A DNA stretch of 64,000 bases from Thinopyrum elongatum (Eukaryota; Streptophyta; Magnoliopsida; Poales; Poaceae): positions 55,581,792-55,645,791 of the forward strand of contig CM022298.1 of NCBI GenBank assembly GCA_011799875.1, in the 5' to 3' direction. Numbering within the stretch: the first letter of the stretch is position 1; the number at the start of each line of letters is the position of its first letter. Below the pieces are notes generated by a model. The model was given only the letters and a program-made list of their open reading frames with translations, was not told where the DNA came from and did not search any database. The translations under genes were made by a program, and so were the position numbers. Positions 1-12,845 of this stretch are shown piece after piece.

Positions 1-49
1 TTACTCTTGAACCATGGCATTTCTTGTGGCCGTGTATACACATGAAATA

Positions 50-303
50 CTCCCTCCGTTTCGTTTTACTTCGCGTATTGGATTTGTCTGAAGTCAAACT
101 TTGTAAAGTTAGACCAAATTTATATTAGAAACTATCAACATCTACAATACCTTATAATTATAATATGAAATTATATTTTATGGAGGAACTAATGATGTTA
201 TTGTATTGTGAATGTTAATAATTTTTTGTATAAACTTGGTCAAATTTTTAAGAGTTTGACTTTAGACAAATCTAATATGCAGAGTAAAAAGAAACGGAGG
301 GAG
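50..303. mobile_element. Stowaway-type MITE, array copy 1
   Basis: The 254-bp element begins CTCCCTCCG and ends CGGAGGGAG, and is flanked by TA on both sides (48-49 and 304-305). Those termini and the TA target site are the hallmarks of Stowaway (Tc1/mariner-derived) MITEs. It has no coding capacity. Confidence 0.92.
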
Positions 304-1087
304 TAGATACATAATCTTTTTTTTGCGGGATGGGATGGAAGCGATGATGCATGATGCAAACAGGCCATGTGTTTATACATGAGTTAGTATATTAAAATCA
401 GTTAGTATTTCTAAGTGTATACATGAGGCAATGACATGAATCTATTAATATCAATCATTGACTAAGTATATGAAGAAAGTGTTTCTTTACCCCTCACGAG
501 TTCTACTGATTTTACATAAATCTGTAGCAAATAAAATCCCTCGTTAAAAACTTAAAAAAAAATGCTTTTCACGTTACCCCTCACGAGTTCTACTGATTTT
601 ACATAAATCCATAGGAAAGAAAATCTCTACTGATTTTACATAAATCCATAGGAAAGAAAATCCCTTGTTAAAAACTAGAAAAAAAAAATGTGTTCCACGC
701 TGCAATTACTTCCGCCACCGCATACCTCGCATGAATGAAAAGGAAGAAACAACCGCCACCCACCCACACATCCCACGCCCATCTCCCCCAACCTCCTAGC
801 CCCACCTTTTTTTTTACCCCTCACGAGTTCTACTATTTTTACATAAAAGTCCTCGTAGTTCTTATTTTCATATTCAAAATTTTAGGATTTCACGTGCCAT
901 CTTTTCAGCCCCTCACGTATACTACTATTTTATTGAAAGGTCCTCATAATTCCATTTCCATCCTTACAGCTACCAATTTTTGGGTCGTAGGTTAACTGCC
1001 AATTTTTACTCTTGAACTTGTAGGTTAACTGCCAATTTTTACTCTTGAACCATGCCATTTCTTGTGGCCGTGTATACACATGAAATA

Positions 1088-1341
1088 CTCCCTCCGTTTC
1101 GTTTTACTTCGCGTATTGGATTTGTCTGAAGTCAAACTTTGTAAAGTTAGACCAAATTTATATTAGAAACTATCAACATCTACAATACCTTATAATTATA
1201 ATATGAAATTATATTTTATGGAGGAACTAATGATGTTATTGTATTGTGAATGTTAATAATTTTTTGTATAAACTTGGTCAAATTTTTAAGAGTTTGACTT
1301 TAGACAAATCTAATATGCAGAGTAAAAAGAAACGGAGGGAG
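1088..1341. mobile_element. Stowaway-type MITE, array copy 2
   Basis: Same 254-bp element as at 50-303, with TA on both sides. It shares flanking sequence with the other copies, so it multiplied with the host unit and not by separate insertions. Confidence 0.92.
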
Positions 1342-2157
1342 TAGATACATAATCTTTTTTTTTTGCGGGATGGGATGGAAGCGATGATGCACGATGCAAA
1401 CAGGCCATGTGTTTATACATGAGTTAGTATATTAAAATCAGTTAGTATTTCTAAGTGTATACATGAGGCAATGACATGAATCTATTAATATAAATCATTG
1501 ACTAAGTATATGAAGAAAGTGTTTCTTTACCCCTCACGAGTTCTACTGATTTTACATAAATCCGTAGCAAATAAAATCCCTCGTTAAAAATTAAAAAAAA
1601 TGCTTTTAAAATCCCTCGTTAAAAACTGAAAAAAATGCTTTTCACGTTACCCCTCACGAGTTCTACTGATTTTACATAAATCCATAGGAAAGAAAATCTC
1701 TACTGATTTTACATAAATCCATAGGAAAGAAAATCCCTCGTTAAAAACTAGAAAAAAAAATGTGTTCCACGCCGCAATTACTTCTGCCACCGCATACCTC
1801 GCATGAATGAAAAGGAAGAAACAACCGCCACCCACCCACACATCCCACGCCCATCTCCCCCAACCTCCTCGCCCCACTTTTTTTTACCCCTCACGAGTTC
1901 TACTATATTTACATAAAAGTCCTCGTAGTTCTTATTTTCATATTCAAAATTTTAGGATTTCACGCGCCATTTTTTCAGCCCCTCACGTATACTACTATTT
2001 TATTGAAAGGTCCTCATAATTCTATTTCCATCCTTACAGCTACCAATTTTTGGGTCGTAGGTTAACTGCCAATTTTTACTCTTGAACTTGTAGGTTAACT
2101 GCCAATTTTTACTCTTGAACCATGGCATTTCTTGTGGCCGTGTATACACATGAAATA

Positions 2158-2411
2158 CTCCCTCCGTTTCATTTTACTTCGCGTATTGGATTTGTCTGAA
2201 GTCAAACTTTGTAAAGTTAGACCAAATTTATATTAGAAACTATCAACATCTACAATACCTTATAATTATAATATGAAATTATATTTTATGGAGGAACTAA
2301 TGATGTTATTGTATTGTGAATGTTAATAATTTTTTGTATAAACTTGGTCAAATTTTTAAGAGTTTGACTTTAGACAAATCTAATATGCAGAGTAAAAAGA
2401 AACGGAGGGAG
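2158..2411. mobile_element. Stowaway-type MITE, array copy 3
   Basis: 254 bp, TA on both sides, nearly identical to the copies at 50 and 1088; the left terminal repeat differs by one base. Confidence 0.92.
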
Positions 2412-3220
2412 TAGATACATAATCTTTTTTTTTGCGGGATGGGATGGAAGCGATGATGCACGATGCAAACAGGCCATGTGTTTATACATGAATTAGTATA
2501 TTAAAATCAGTTAGTATTTCTTAGTGTATACATGAGGCAATGACATGAATCTATTAATATAAATCATTGACTAAGTACATGAAGAAAGTTCTACTAACCA
2601 GATAAATATAATATCAGTGCATATGCCTAATGGATCTATTAATATTTAGTTAGTGTTGATATTTTTTTCTATTCCTACATTTAAAAAAACTGATCGACTT
2701 GATTTTATTTTGGGTGATTACACTTTTTTAGCCCTCACGAGTTTTACTGATTTTACAGAAAGGTCCTCATAGTTCTCATTTCCATATTTTCATATCCAAA
2801 ATTTTAGGATTTCACGCCCCATCTTTTCAGCCCTCACGTATACTACTATTTTTATTGGAAGGTCCTCATAATTTCATTTCCATCTTTTTGGACCCTTGCA
2901 GCTACCAAATTTTTGGTGATTACTCTTTTTTTACCCCTCACGAATTCTACTAATTTTACAGAAAAGTCCTTATAGTTCTCATTTCCATATTTTCAGTTCC
3001 AAAATTTTAGGATTTGATGCTCCATCTTTTCAGCCCCTCACGTATACAGAAAAGTCCTTATAGATCCGATGAATTGTGGATTTATGATCAGCTAATCTAT
3101 GAATATTATTTGAATCTTCTCTGAATTCTTTTATGCATGATTTGATATCTTTGTAATTCTCTTCGAACTATCGGTTTGGTTTGGCCAACTAGATTGGTTT
3201 TTCTTGCAATGGGAGAAGTG

Positions 3221-3372
3221 CTTAGCAGTAGTAGTAGTAGTAGCGCTTTATTTGACAGCACCGCTACTGCTAATGGGCCCCACTTAATAGTAGCGCTTTT
3301 CCGGGAAAGCGCTACTACTAAGTACCATAGCAGCAGCGCTTTCTAGAAAACAACGCTACTGCTAGTTGCGGC
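3221..3372. repeat. CACTA subterminal repeats (GCGCTACT motif)
   Basis: Several copies of 'agtagcgct' and its complement 'agcgctact' occur in alternating orientation, the pattern of CACTA subterminal transposase-binding repeats. Confidence 0.75.
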
Positions 3373-4025
3373 TGGTGCCACCTTTTCACCCCCCCACCCT
3401 TTCCACTTCCTCCCCCCCTTTGCCCCTATTTTTCCCCTCGCCCCTTCTAAGTTAGTTCTCCACCATTGTTGCCCTTCTTCTCTCTTCGTCCTACCTCTCT
3501 TCTCTCCCCATTAATGCCCCCCTCCACCATAACTCTCCTCCATAAATGGCCTTCTCATCTCTATCTAGCTACCTCATTTATTTGGCTCTCCCTCCATTCC
3601 ATAGATATAGATCTAGCTAGCTCATCTCTCTCCCTCTCCATTAGTTAGCTAGAGTCATCTCTCCTCCCAACAACTAGATCTAGCTAGCTATTTAGCCATC
3701 CACACTTTCGATCCCTATAGGTAGTGAAATGCCTCATCTAACCGTGCTCGGTCTCTCTCGGGAGATAGGTGAGTAAAAAGTTGTGCATTTTAAGAATGGG
3801 AATATGTGTGTTTGGGATATGGAGAGATTTGTGTGAGTGACATGCCCCCGAGTTGCTTATGTTTTGCCGAAATGTCGATTTATTTCTGTTTTGGTGAATT
3901 TCGAGAAAACTCGATATGTCCTATTTTTAGGCAAGGTCATGCCAAATTTTTATATGACTTTGATGCATGCATGCATTTTGTTTATAACCCTTTTGCTTGT
4001 TATACGTACCGTGCAGTCTCGGTCA

Positions 4026-7000
4026 TGAAGGTGAGTGGATGGAAGGTGGAGCGATACTTGCAATCTGTGGTGATGGACATGTATGCAAATAATCGGACTA
4101 GGATTAGATGTCCGTGTACAAGATGCAAAGAAGGAGTCCTTTTGGACCCTTTTGATCGTGGCAGTTTGAAGGCGCACCTGCTGATGAATGGTTACATGGA
4201 TGGCTATACTCGGTGGATAAGTGAAGATGATGATGAGGACGTCCACATGGCAGGGAATAACGACATGGGGCTAGACGAAGAGATGACCGATCTACACGAA
4301 GACGATGGCGCCGGACATGGCGGAAGGGAAGAGTCTGGACATGACGGCGGCGGAGAAGATTCCGTACACGGCGAAGAAGAGTCTGGACATGGCAGAGAAG
4401 AGACGGTGGTCACGCCGCAGTCTTTGAAGCTACTAAGTGCAGTCGTGCAGGACCCTCATGTTCGAGACCTCCTTCACAAGAGTATGACTAGCGAGAGAGC
4501 TGCTTCTAGAGAGGAGGCCAAGCTGGCGCAACTCGAAGTAGACTCGAAGACTCCATTGTATGACGGTTGCGATCCCCAGGTGATCCGCTTGAGTTTCACG
4601 CTCGAACTTCTAAAGACGAAGGCCAAAAACAAATGGACAGACAAAAGCCTCGATGAGCATTTGAAGTATCTACATAATAAAGTTCTCCCCGCGGGGAACC
4701 TGTGTCCTACTAGTGTCGAGGAGGCCAAGAAAATCGTTTGCCCTTTTGATTTGCAGCACATTAGGTACCACGCATGCATCAACGATTGCATCATTTATCG
4801 GGGGGAGCACGCGGAAAAAACCAGCTGTCCAGTGTGCAATGCTTCTCGATACAAGAAGGCAGGAAAGAAAGCTCCTCAGAAAGTTGTATGGTACTTTCCG
4901 ATCACTCCCCGTCTGCAGCGGTATTTCGTAGATCCTAAGGAAGCAAAGCTCATGCGCTGGCACACGATGAGGAAGAAGCCCGAAGATGGAGATAATCCGA
5001 AGCTGAGACACCTCGTAGATGGTAGCCAGTGGAGAGCCTTCAACGCCATATATGGATTTGCTGCAGAAGATCCAAGGAACATCGTGCTTGGTGCGAGTAC
5101 CGATGGCATGAATCCGTTTAGAAACCAGAACACCAACCACAACACATGGCCCGTCTTTGTATGGATGTACAACCTCCCCCCATGGAAGTGCATGAAGACA
5201 AAGTACATACACATGAGCACGCTGATTCAAGGGCCGAAACAACTGGGAAATAATATTAACCTGTATATGGGGCTTCTGAAAGAGGAGCTAGACACGTTAT
5301 GGAAAACACCGGCATGGACATGGGACGCCAGTAAAGGAGAGTATTTCTATATGAGAGCCGCGCTGATGACGACGGTGCATGACTATCTCGGTTACGGGTA
5401 CACCTCAGGCCAGGTGTGCCACGGATACTGCGGATGCATGAGGTGCATGGATGATACAACATATCAGCAGCTTACGTCAACGAAAGATGGCGGGTCTGGG
5501 AAAATCGTGTACATGGGGCATCATAGATGGCTGGAGAAGGATGACCCGTGGAGAAAGCATGGAGATCTATTCAATGGGTTGGCTGAGCATCTAGGACCTC
5601 CACGTAAGAGGAGCGGCGCCGAAATCAACGAGCTGTTGAAAAACTAGGAACAGTGCCCCGCGCCGGGAAAGATGAAAAAGGCGCCGGAGCCGCTGCTGAA
5701 GGTATGGAAAACGAGGTCTGTTTTCTGGGACTTGGAGTACTGGCCCAATCATGACACACCTCATTGCCTTGATCAAATGCATATCACGAAGAATGTCCTC
5801 GAGAGCTTGCTTGGCACACTAATGAACATGCCGGAGAAGACCAAGGATGGGCCGAAGGCAAGGAAAGACTTGGAAGATTTGAAGATCAGGAAAGATCTCC
5901 ACATGCCGCCTCATAAAAAGTCGACGGAGGAGACGGAGACGGAGACGGAGGAGGGGGAAAGGGGCAGAAAAGTCAACAAGAAGGAGGAGAATTATTGCCC
6001 CCTTCTTGCTTCACCTTAAGTGCGAAGGAGATCGATCAATTCATCAAGTGCCTTATGAGAATCAAAGTCAGTTCCGGTTACCGTGGGAAGATAAGCAGAT
6101 TTCTAGACACCAAGAAGAAAAGATTCAGCGGGATGAAGTCTCATGACTGTCACGTGATTATGACGCAGATACTCCCGGTTGCCATTAGAGGGATAATGGA
6201 CAAGCACGTCAGTGACACGCTTACTGGTCTCTGCAACTTCTTCGACGTTATCTCTCGAAAGTCCATCAGTGTGAAGCAGCTCCGAAGGCTACAGGAAGAG
6301 ATCGTTGTCATACTATGTGAGCTTGAGATGTACTTCCCGCCCGCGTTCTTTGACGTCATGGTGCATCTGTGTGTCCACATCATGGATGACATCATTGACC
6401 TTGGGCCGACATTCCTTCACAGCATGATGCCGTTCGAGAGGATGAATGGGGTCATCAAAGGATTCGTTCGTAACATGTCCCGTCCCGATGGGAGCATCGT
6501 CCAGGGGTATCTGACGCATGAGTGCATCTCCTTTTGCGAGAATTATATATGCGTCAGAGACCCTGTTGTTGGTTTGCCCGTCAAGAAGCACGATGGGAGG
6601 CTCGGAGGAGAAGGTCACGACAACAGACGGAAGGAATTGCACGTGGACTACTCGGATCGACGGAACGACTTTGATAGGGCTAACTTAGTAGTCTACAACA
6701 CCTAGATGTGGTAGATGATTATGTGACACGGCACAAAGAAACCATCGCAAAGAAGTACCGTGATAAGGGGATGCTCAAGACGGACGATGAAGTTACTGTA
6801 GAGCACAACGCCACTTTCTTGCGTTGGTTCAAAGAGGAAGTTCTTGCTAATCCCCCGGAAGGGGGCAGTTCGAACGGATTGCCCATACACGCCTTAGCAC
6901 ATGGCCCCGCGCCCAAACTCGCGACCTATCAAAAATACGATATCAATGGGTACACGTTCTACACGAAGGCCAAAGACATGGACAGTGATTACCAGAACTC

Positions 7001-7528
7001 AGGGGTGATGATTGAATGCGTGACCGACGCCAACGATACAACTGAAAGATTCTACGGAAGGGTCGAAGAGATCTGGGAGCTTGACTATGCTGGAATGCAC
7101 AATGCGACAATGTCCGTGTCAGATGGGCTAAGGACGTCGTAAGAGAAAATAAGTATTTCACTACCATGTCTATACCCGACGCGAAGAGCGCTACCGTGAA
7201 CGTTAACGTCATCGCCAAAACTGAGCCATGGGTACACGCTAAGCACGTGACACAATGCTTCTTCATAACCGACCAGACCAATCCCAGCCGTGTTGTCATG
7301 AGGAGAGGCAAAAGGAGCATCGTTGGAATAGATGGAGTCGCCAACGAGGAAGACTACGACCAATACGGCAACCCGATGAGGGAAGATGACGATGACGATG
7401 AAGCATACGTGAAAAGAAGAATCAATACTACATTACCTAAGAAAGATCGTACTCCATGGTACCGGAAAAGTCACAAGGAGGGCTCAATTATTCGACAACG
7501 AACAAGAAAGGGAAGAAGCTCAATGTGA
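4026..7528 (+). pseudogene. TNP2-type CACTA transposase, broken
   Basis: This is a decayed CACTA transposase, which in an intact element would bind and cut the element ends in the nucleus. The chosen start is the ATG at 4026, where the transposase-associated domain begins (KVSGWKVERYL). In order follow a Cys-rich zinc-binding segment (about 4735-4860), the Transposase_21 core with 'STDGMNPF' and 'LIQGPKQLGNN' (about 5085-5280), a DUF4218-like domain with 'MKSHDCHVIMTQ' (about 6030-6550) and a DUF4216-like domain (about 6920-7130). Lesions: an in-frame TAG at 5645-5647, and frame changes near 5990 (C run), 6700 and 7110. The family usually has one continuous frame of about 1000-1100 codons. 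The open frame upstream of 4026 is probably leader sequence. The C-terminal part is Asp- and Lys/Arg-rich. Confidence 0.88.
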
Positions 7529-7619
7529 AACGTCGTCGACGCAGCTGAGTAACCGTTATCGGTCAAATGATGTATACATCGTATCCCCTTCAATTACCAC
7601 CACATGCATGGTTCCGGTG

Positions 7620-9278
7620 TGTAGGATCGAAAGTAGGTCTAGAGGGGGGGTGATTAGACTACTTGACCAAATAAAAATCTAGCCTTTTCCCAATTTTATG
7701 TCTAGGCAGATTTTAGCAACTTAGCACAAGTCAAGCAATCAACCTACACATGCAATTCTAAGAGTGTAGCAGCGGAAAGTAAAACATTGCATGTGAAGGT
7801 AAAGGGAAGGGTTTGGAGAAGGCAAACGCAATGTAGACACGAAGATTTTTGGCGTGGTTCCGATAGGTGGTCCTATCGTACATCCACGTTGATGGAGACT
7901 TCAACCCACGAAGGGTAACGGTTGCGTGAGTCCACGGAGGGCTCCACCCACGAAGGGTCCACGAAGAAGCAACCTTGTCTATCCCACCATGGCCATCGCC
8001 CACGAAGAACTTGCCTCACTCGGGTAGATCTTCACAAAGTACGCGATCTCCTTGCCCTTACAAACTCCTTGGTTCAACTCCACAATCTTGTCGGAGGCTC
8101 CCAAGTGACACCTAACCAATCTAGGAGACACCACTCTCCAAAAGGTAATAAATGGTGTGTTGATGATGAACTCCTTGCTCTTGTGCTTCAAATGATAGTC
8201 TCCCCAACACTCAACTCTCTCTCACAGATTTGGCTATGGTGGAAAGATGATTTGAGTGGAAAGCAACTTGGGGAAGGCTAGAGATCAAGATTCTTGTGGT
8301 TGGATTGGAATGTCTTGGTCTCAACACATGAGTAGGTGGTTCTCTCTCAGAAAATGAGTAGTCGAAGTGTAGGCACGTTCTGATGGCTCTTTCTTGAATA
8401 GAGAAGGGGGTGGAGGGGTATATATAGCCTCCACACAAAATCTAACCATTACACACATTTGACCCAACTCGGTCAGACCAAATAGAAGAACTCGGTGAGA
8501 CCGATTTAGTTCAAAATGTGAACGTTAGGATTTTTTATGGGACCGACATGATCAACTCGGAGGGACCGATGCGCTAGGGTTAGGGCAAAACCTCATCTCG
8601 GTGTGACCGATTGCATGAACTCGGTGAGACCGATTTCAGCAATGAGCAAACAGAGAGTTGGTCAGGCAAACTCGGTGGGACCGATCGCTCCTTTCGGTGA
8701 TACCGAAATGTTACGAAAGGGAAACAGAGAGTTTGCATTGCGAACTCGGTGGGACCGATCGCTCATTTCGGTGAGACCGAAATGTTACGAAGGGAAACAG
8801 AGAGTTTGCAATCCCATCTCGGTGAGACCGAAATCCCTATCGGTGAGACCGAACTGATTAGGGTTTCTGGCTATGGCTATGTCACAAGAACTCGGTGGCG
8901 CTGGATAGATCAAATCGGTGGGGCCGAGTTTGACTTTAGGTTTAGGGCATATATATAATTGAGAAAGTGGTTGAGGGCTTTGGAGCATATCACTAAGCAT
9001 TTTGAGCAAGTAGACCATTAAGCAACACCTCATCCCCTTTTAATAGTATTGGCTTTTCCTATGGACTCAATGTGATCTTGGATCACTAAAATAGAAATGA
9101 AGAGTCTTAAGCTTTTGCCAATATTTGTCCTTAGCATTTTGAGGGGTCCACATCTCTAGTCCATGTGCCATGCCAATCATTGAACTTCCTGAAATATTTA
9201 ACTTGAATGGATATTAGTTCAATGAGCTATATGTTGTTATGAATTACCAAAACCACCCAGGGATTAGTTGCACTTTCA
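7620..9278 (-). repeat. 3' LTR of the minus-strand retrotransposon
   Basis: On the minus strand it starts TGAAAGTGCAAC (9278) and ends CGATCCTACA (7620), giving canonical TG...CA ends. It is preceded by a purine tract. TATA-like CTATATATA motifs on the minus strand lie near 8418-8427 and 8946-8957. It contains many palindromic TCGGT-N-ACCGA boxes (8460-8935). There is no second LTR, so the target duplication cannot be tested. Confidence 0.8.
8460..8935. repeat. Cluster of TCGGTgagACCGA palindromic boxes in the LTR
   Basis: About a dozen boxes of the form TCGGT-NNN-ACCGA or close variants are spaced irregularly, for example near 8491, 8599, 8619, 8670, 8743, 8767, 8817 and 8839. The same box recurs at 12010-12845 inside the element. 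Confidence 0.8.
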
Positions 9279-9292
9279 ATCTCCCCTTTTTT
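9279..9292 (-). promoter_or_regulatory. Polypurine tract
   Basis: Minus strand AAAAAAGGGGAGAT directly abuts the TG of the LTR, the usual place for plus-strand DNA priming during reverse transcription. Confidence 0.7.
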
Positions 9293-9798
9293 GGTAATTG
9301 ATGACAACTTATAGATCAAAGCTTCGACAAATGATAATATGAATGAAATATATCGTCGCTTTGAGAAGTATGTGATAAGCAAGAGCTCCCCCTAAATTTG
9401 TGCATTATTTAAAATTTTATTTTGAATGCAACTGCATAATAGATTAGGATCATGGGTTACTCTTCCATGTCACATACATCTTGGTGGAGCACTCAAAATG
9501 ATAGAATATAAATAGCATGCACTCATCACCAAGGCAAACATGATTGATCATACACTAGTAATAAGATATCATCATTCAAGCACACATTAAAGCATAATAT
9601 GATCAATCACATGATCATAAGAGTATCTCACACACAAGCACGAATATTGTAGCAAACAAACGAGCAAATAACAAGTAGCAAGAGAGGCAAACAAAGCAAA
9701 ACACACACTCTCTCTCTCAGCCTATGATCTATACACTTTCTCCCCATTTGGCGACAAGTTACCAAAAAGCTTGAAAATGCATAGTGCTATGCGGCACT

Positions 9799-11895
9799 CT
9801 AAGCACGATCTCCGGGAGCTCCGGTGTGCGAAGATGGCGTGGAGAGGACAGCATCTGCAAAAGCTTCCGATGATGACTGAGGAACTGGAGGAGTTGCAAC
9901 TGGAGAGGCAACTGGGGCAGTGGCTGCAGGTGCTGAAGTGGTGGCTCTTGTGTCACTGACTGGCACAGCTACAGACCTGTTGGCTCTAGGCACTCTCTGA
10001 AATGCCTCTGTGGTAGCTCTTCCTCTCCTGTCCTCTGCTTCTTCTTGAAGTTGCTCAACTGTGGTCTGAATTTCTGTGACCTTCAAGTCTAGATCATAAA
10101 ATTTTGTTTCAATGATGCTCTCAAGACTCTCTTGATTTTGAGTCAGGGTGGCTAGTCCTTTCTCAATTCTCATAGTAGCCTCAAGCAGATAGCTGAGCTG
10201 ATCCTGCTTGGTCTTGAGATTTACAGCTGAGACATTTGGAATCTTGGAAGTCTTTGCTGCCTTTGCTTTTTCTCTCTTCTCCTGAGCCTCCACAGATGTA
10301 GGATGCGATGCATCCATGACAACAATATTGTCCTCAAAGTCTGGCCTCAGGGGAAGGTGCTCTCGGTCTAGCAGATATGTGCCTGTGCCCATCTTGGAGT
10401 TGATGAGCATCTGAATGTGTGGGGCATATCCACATGACCTCTTCTGATCTGCTGCAGTCCTCTTAATTGTTTCAACACTCAAGGTCATCACCTTGAACTT
10501 CTCTGGCACATCAAACATATGTAACAAGTTGATTGAGTGCCCTCTGATCATCCTGTCATCTCCTGATTTGGGCAACAAAGTATGCCTCAGTATAGTGTTG
10601 ATTGTAGGCAGCCCTGACAACAGATAGTAAATGGACCCAAACTTGTGAGTCGCTAATGCAGCATCATGAATTTCCTTGTACATGTGAGCCATGGAGTTAT
10701 GATCTTTCCTGGGCTTGGCATAGACATCTGTGTCATCTTCACTTTCTTCAGGGGCATTGATCAGCTTGGCCCATTCTGCAATAGATGATTGGTATCTTGT
10801 ACCTTCAGTCATCCAGACTATCTTGCCATCTGGGTAAAAATGTGCAGTGGAATAAAATTGCATCACCATCTCATTATTCCATTTAGTCAATTTCTGACCA
10901 ACAAAAATGTCAACTCCATTCATTCTGAAGCTCTCATGAACTCCAGGGAAGTAATCTTCATTGTCATCAATGAACTTCCAGTCGACCCATCTCTTGTCAC
11001 TTACTATGGGCTTCTTATCCAAAAGAACTGTCTCATAGAAGTCCTGCTGCTCCTTGGTGTGAAACCTGTAATCCACAGCAGTCCTTCTCCTTGTAGCATA
11101 GGGGTTTGTATGTCTCCATAGTCTGAGACCTGCATCTTTTCTCAGTTTCATGTTCTCTGCTATTGGATGAGTGTCATCATGGTCTGGAATTTTTGGCTTG
11201 AGTTTCCTGAGCACTTGCTGCTCCTCATCTTCCTAAACTTCAGGCACTGGGGCCTTGTTCTTCTCTGCAGCTGAGATATTTCTTGTGCTTCTCTTGGGTG
11301 CTGTTGGCTTTGGAGCTTGAGCTTCTGAAGGTTGCTTGGGAGCTGTCTTGGGCTTGGATGGAGCAGCCCCAGACTTAATAGCATCTCCCATCAATTTCTG
11401 AGATTTCTGAGCTGGTGCAGCATCTTCTTCCTCATCATCTTCATCTGGATCTCTCATCATTGATGATCTGCCAATCACTCTGGCCATGGTCTTCTTGACC
11501 CTTTCCTTCCTTTTCTTGCCTCCAGCAGCCTCTTCTTCTCTTTGTTTAGCGGTGAACTCCATAGTTTCCTGAGTGGAGGCTCTGGCTTTTGACATAGGCA
11601 CTCTCTTGGCAGGAACTTTCTTCTTCATGCCAGGCTTGATGGCAGCAGCAGCAACAGCATACTCCTTTTTGACTACCTTCTTCTTTGAGGTGACCTCCTC
11701 ATCAACCACAAAGTCTTCTTCTTCAGAATCTGAGGTTCTCTTCTTTCTTTGCGTAGTTGCAGCCTTAGGCAAGTTCCTTGGGGTGCTTCTGCTACCCTCA
11801 TCATAGCTGCTATTGGAGGGACTAGTGCCCTCACTGAGATTTGCTTGCTCCTCTGACCTGTTCTGGCTGTCACTATTGTCTGACATCTCTGACAC
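9799..11895 (-). pseudogene. Retrotransposon accessory ORF with one nonsense codon
   Basis: A reading frame of about 700 codons is interrupted once by TAA at 11233-11235. The N-terminal third is very rich in Ser, Lys, Glu and Ala, with basic clusters that could act as nuclear localisation signals. The middle (about 11130-10330) is a compact globular region with 'RWVDWKFIDDNEDYFPG', similar in my recall to an uncharacterised plant-transposon protein domain. After it comes a probable coiled coil (about 10230-10040), then an Ala/Pro/Ser tail. It sits between spacer and polypurine tract, where some plant retrotransposons carry an extra or env-like ORF. Function unknown; it could assist packaging or nuclear import. 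Confidence 0.7.
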
Positions 11896-12009
11896 TGAAA
11901 GCTGACCCTGTGAATAGATAGGTTGAGATAGAGTGGAGAAGCATCACAAAGTACAGCCATTTTGCAAAACAAATGAGTCAAAAACTTAGTTTTAGTTTTC
12001 TACAGAAAG

Positions 12010-12845
12010 CATTTCGGAGCTACCGATATTACAAACTCGGTGACACCGAAGCAGCTTTAGAGTCTAAACATGTGAAATTGGTCAGACCGAGATACAGTTC
12101 GGTGACTCCGAGATGCTAGGGTTTCACAGAGAAATGAACTCGGTCACACCGATTGGTATGTTTCGGTCAGACCAAAAAATACTTATGCTATGGCCTGAGC
12201 CAAATCGGTGAGACCGAAATCCTAATATCGGTCGGTCCGAGATGAGTTCGGCGGAAACCTAAACCTAAATTTTTGCATCAAATCTAATCTAACGGAGTTT
12301 CCAGTGGATAGAGTAGTCTCAAACGTGGAAAGAATATAGACATTGATCTTTGTGCTCGGAATCAGAGTGGGGAAGGCACAAAGAGACGAGTTCATACCCT
12401 CACTTGGAGATGAACTCGCTACGGCGACAACGGCGGTGAAGATTCCTGTTGACGGCGGCGAAAACCAGCGGTAGGAGGACGCTGGCGACGAGGAGACGAT
12501 CCGGAGACCTCGAGTCGGCAGAGCTGGACAGGCGCGGGCGAAGCGTTTGGAGGAATTTCCAAATTTTCAGCCCGTGGGTATATATATGTCCAGTCACTGT
12601 CGGTGTGACCGAGTGGAACGACTCGGTGGCACTGAGATGCAGAATCGCAAGCGGTTGCTGCAACTCGGTGTGACCGAAAGGTTCAAATTGGTTGCACCAA
12701 GATTAAAACTTAGATCAACTTAATGAACTCGGTGTGACCGAATGGGATGGATCGGTCAGACCGAAATGCACTAAGAAGTTTTGGAAGTTAAGTCTATGAC
12801 GAATCGGTGGCTCCGAGTGCTCCTCACTCGGAGGGTCCGATTGTG
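12010..12845. repeat. Second cluster of TCGGT-N-ACCGA boxes
   Basis: Boxes recur in both orientations, for example near 12037, 12097, 12139, 12204, 12662, 12728 and 12752, within otherwise non-coding internal sequence of the retrotransposon. Confidence 0.75.

Larger units (their letters stand above)
1..3060. repeat. Tandem array of an approximately 1.05-kb AT-rich unit, about three copies
   Basis: Three successive units start near 1, 1039 and 2109. The embedded Stowaway elements lie 1038 and 1070 bases apart. Each unit has runs of 'cctcacgagttctact' and 'acataaatcc', a pyrimidine-rich stretch that gives a chance proline-rich frame, a doubled 'gttaactgccaattttt' motif and one Stowaway MITE. 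The third unit decays after about 2590 into degenerate copies of the same subrepeats. Related single units lie at 49915-51720 and 62220-63535 in the same orientation. No gene is supported here, and I do not recognise the repeat family. Confidence 0.85.
3221..7619 (+). mobile_element. Partial CACTA transposon remnant (TNP2 class)
   Basis: The left part has short subterminal repeats; the centre encodes a broken TNP2-type transposase. No CACTA terminus or 3-bp target duplication is visible on the left, and the right side is cut off where a retrotransposon LTR begins at 7620. The stretch 3373-4025 holds the CT-rich leader and probable 5' untranslated or intron sequence of the transposase gene, with no other gene seen. 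Exact left boundary unknown. Confidence 0.75.

Noticed and set aside
735..995. 86-codon frame starting MKRKKQPPP, repeated at 1807, 50150, 50552 and 62418
   Set aside because: Chance frame through the pyrimidine-rich part of the tandem unit; length and sequence change with every small indel between copies.
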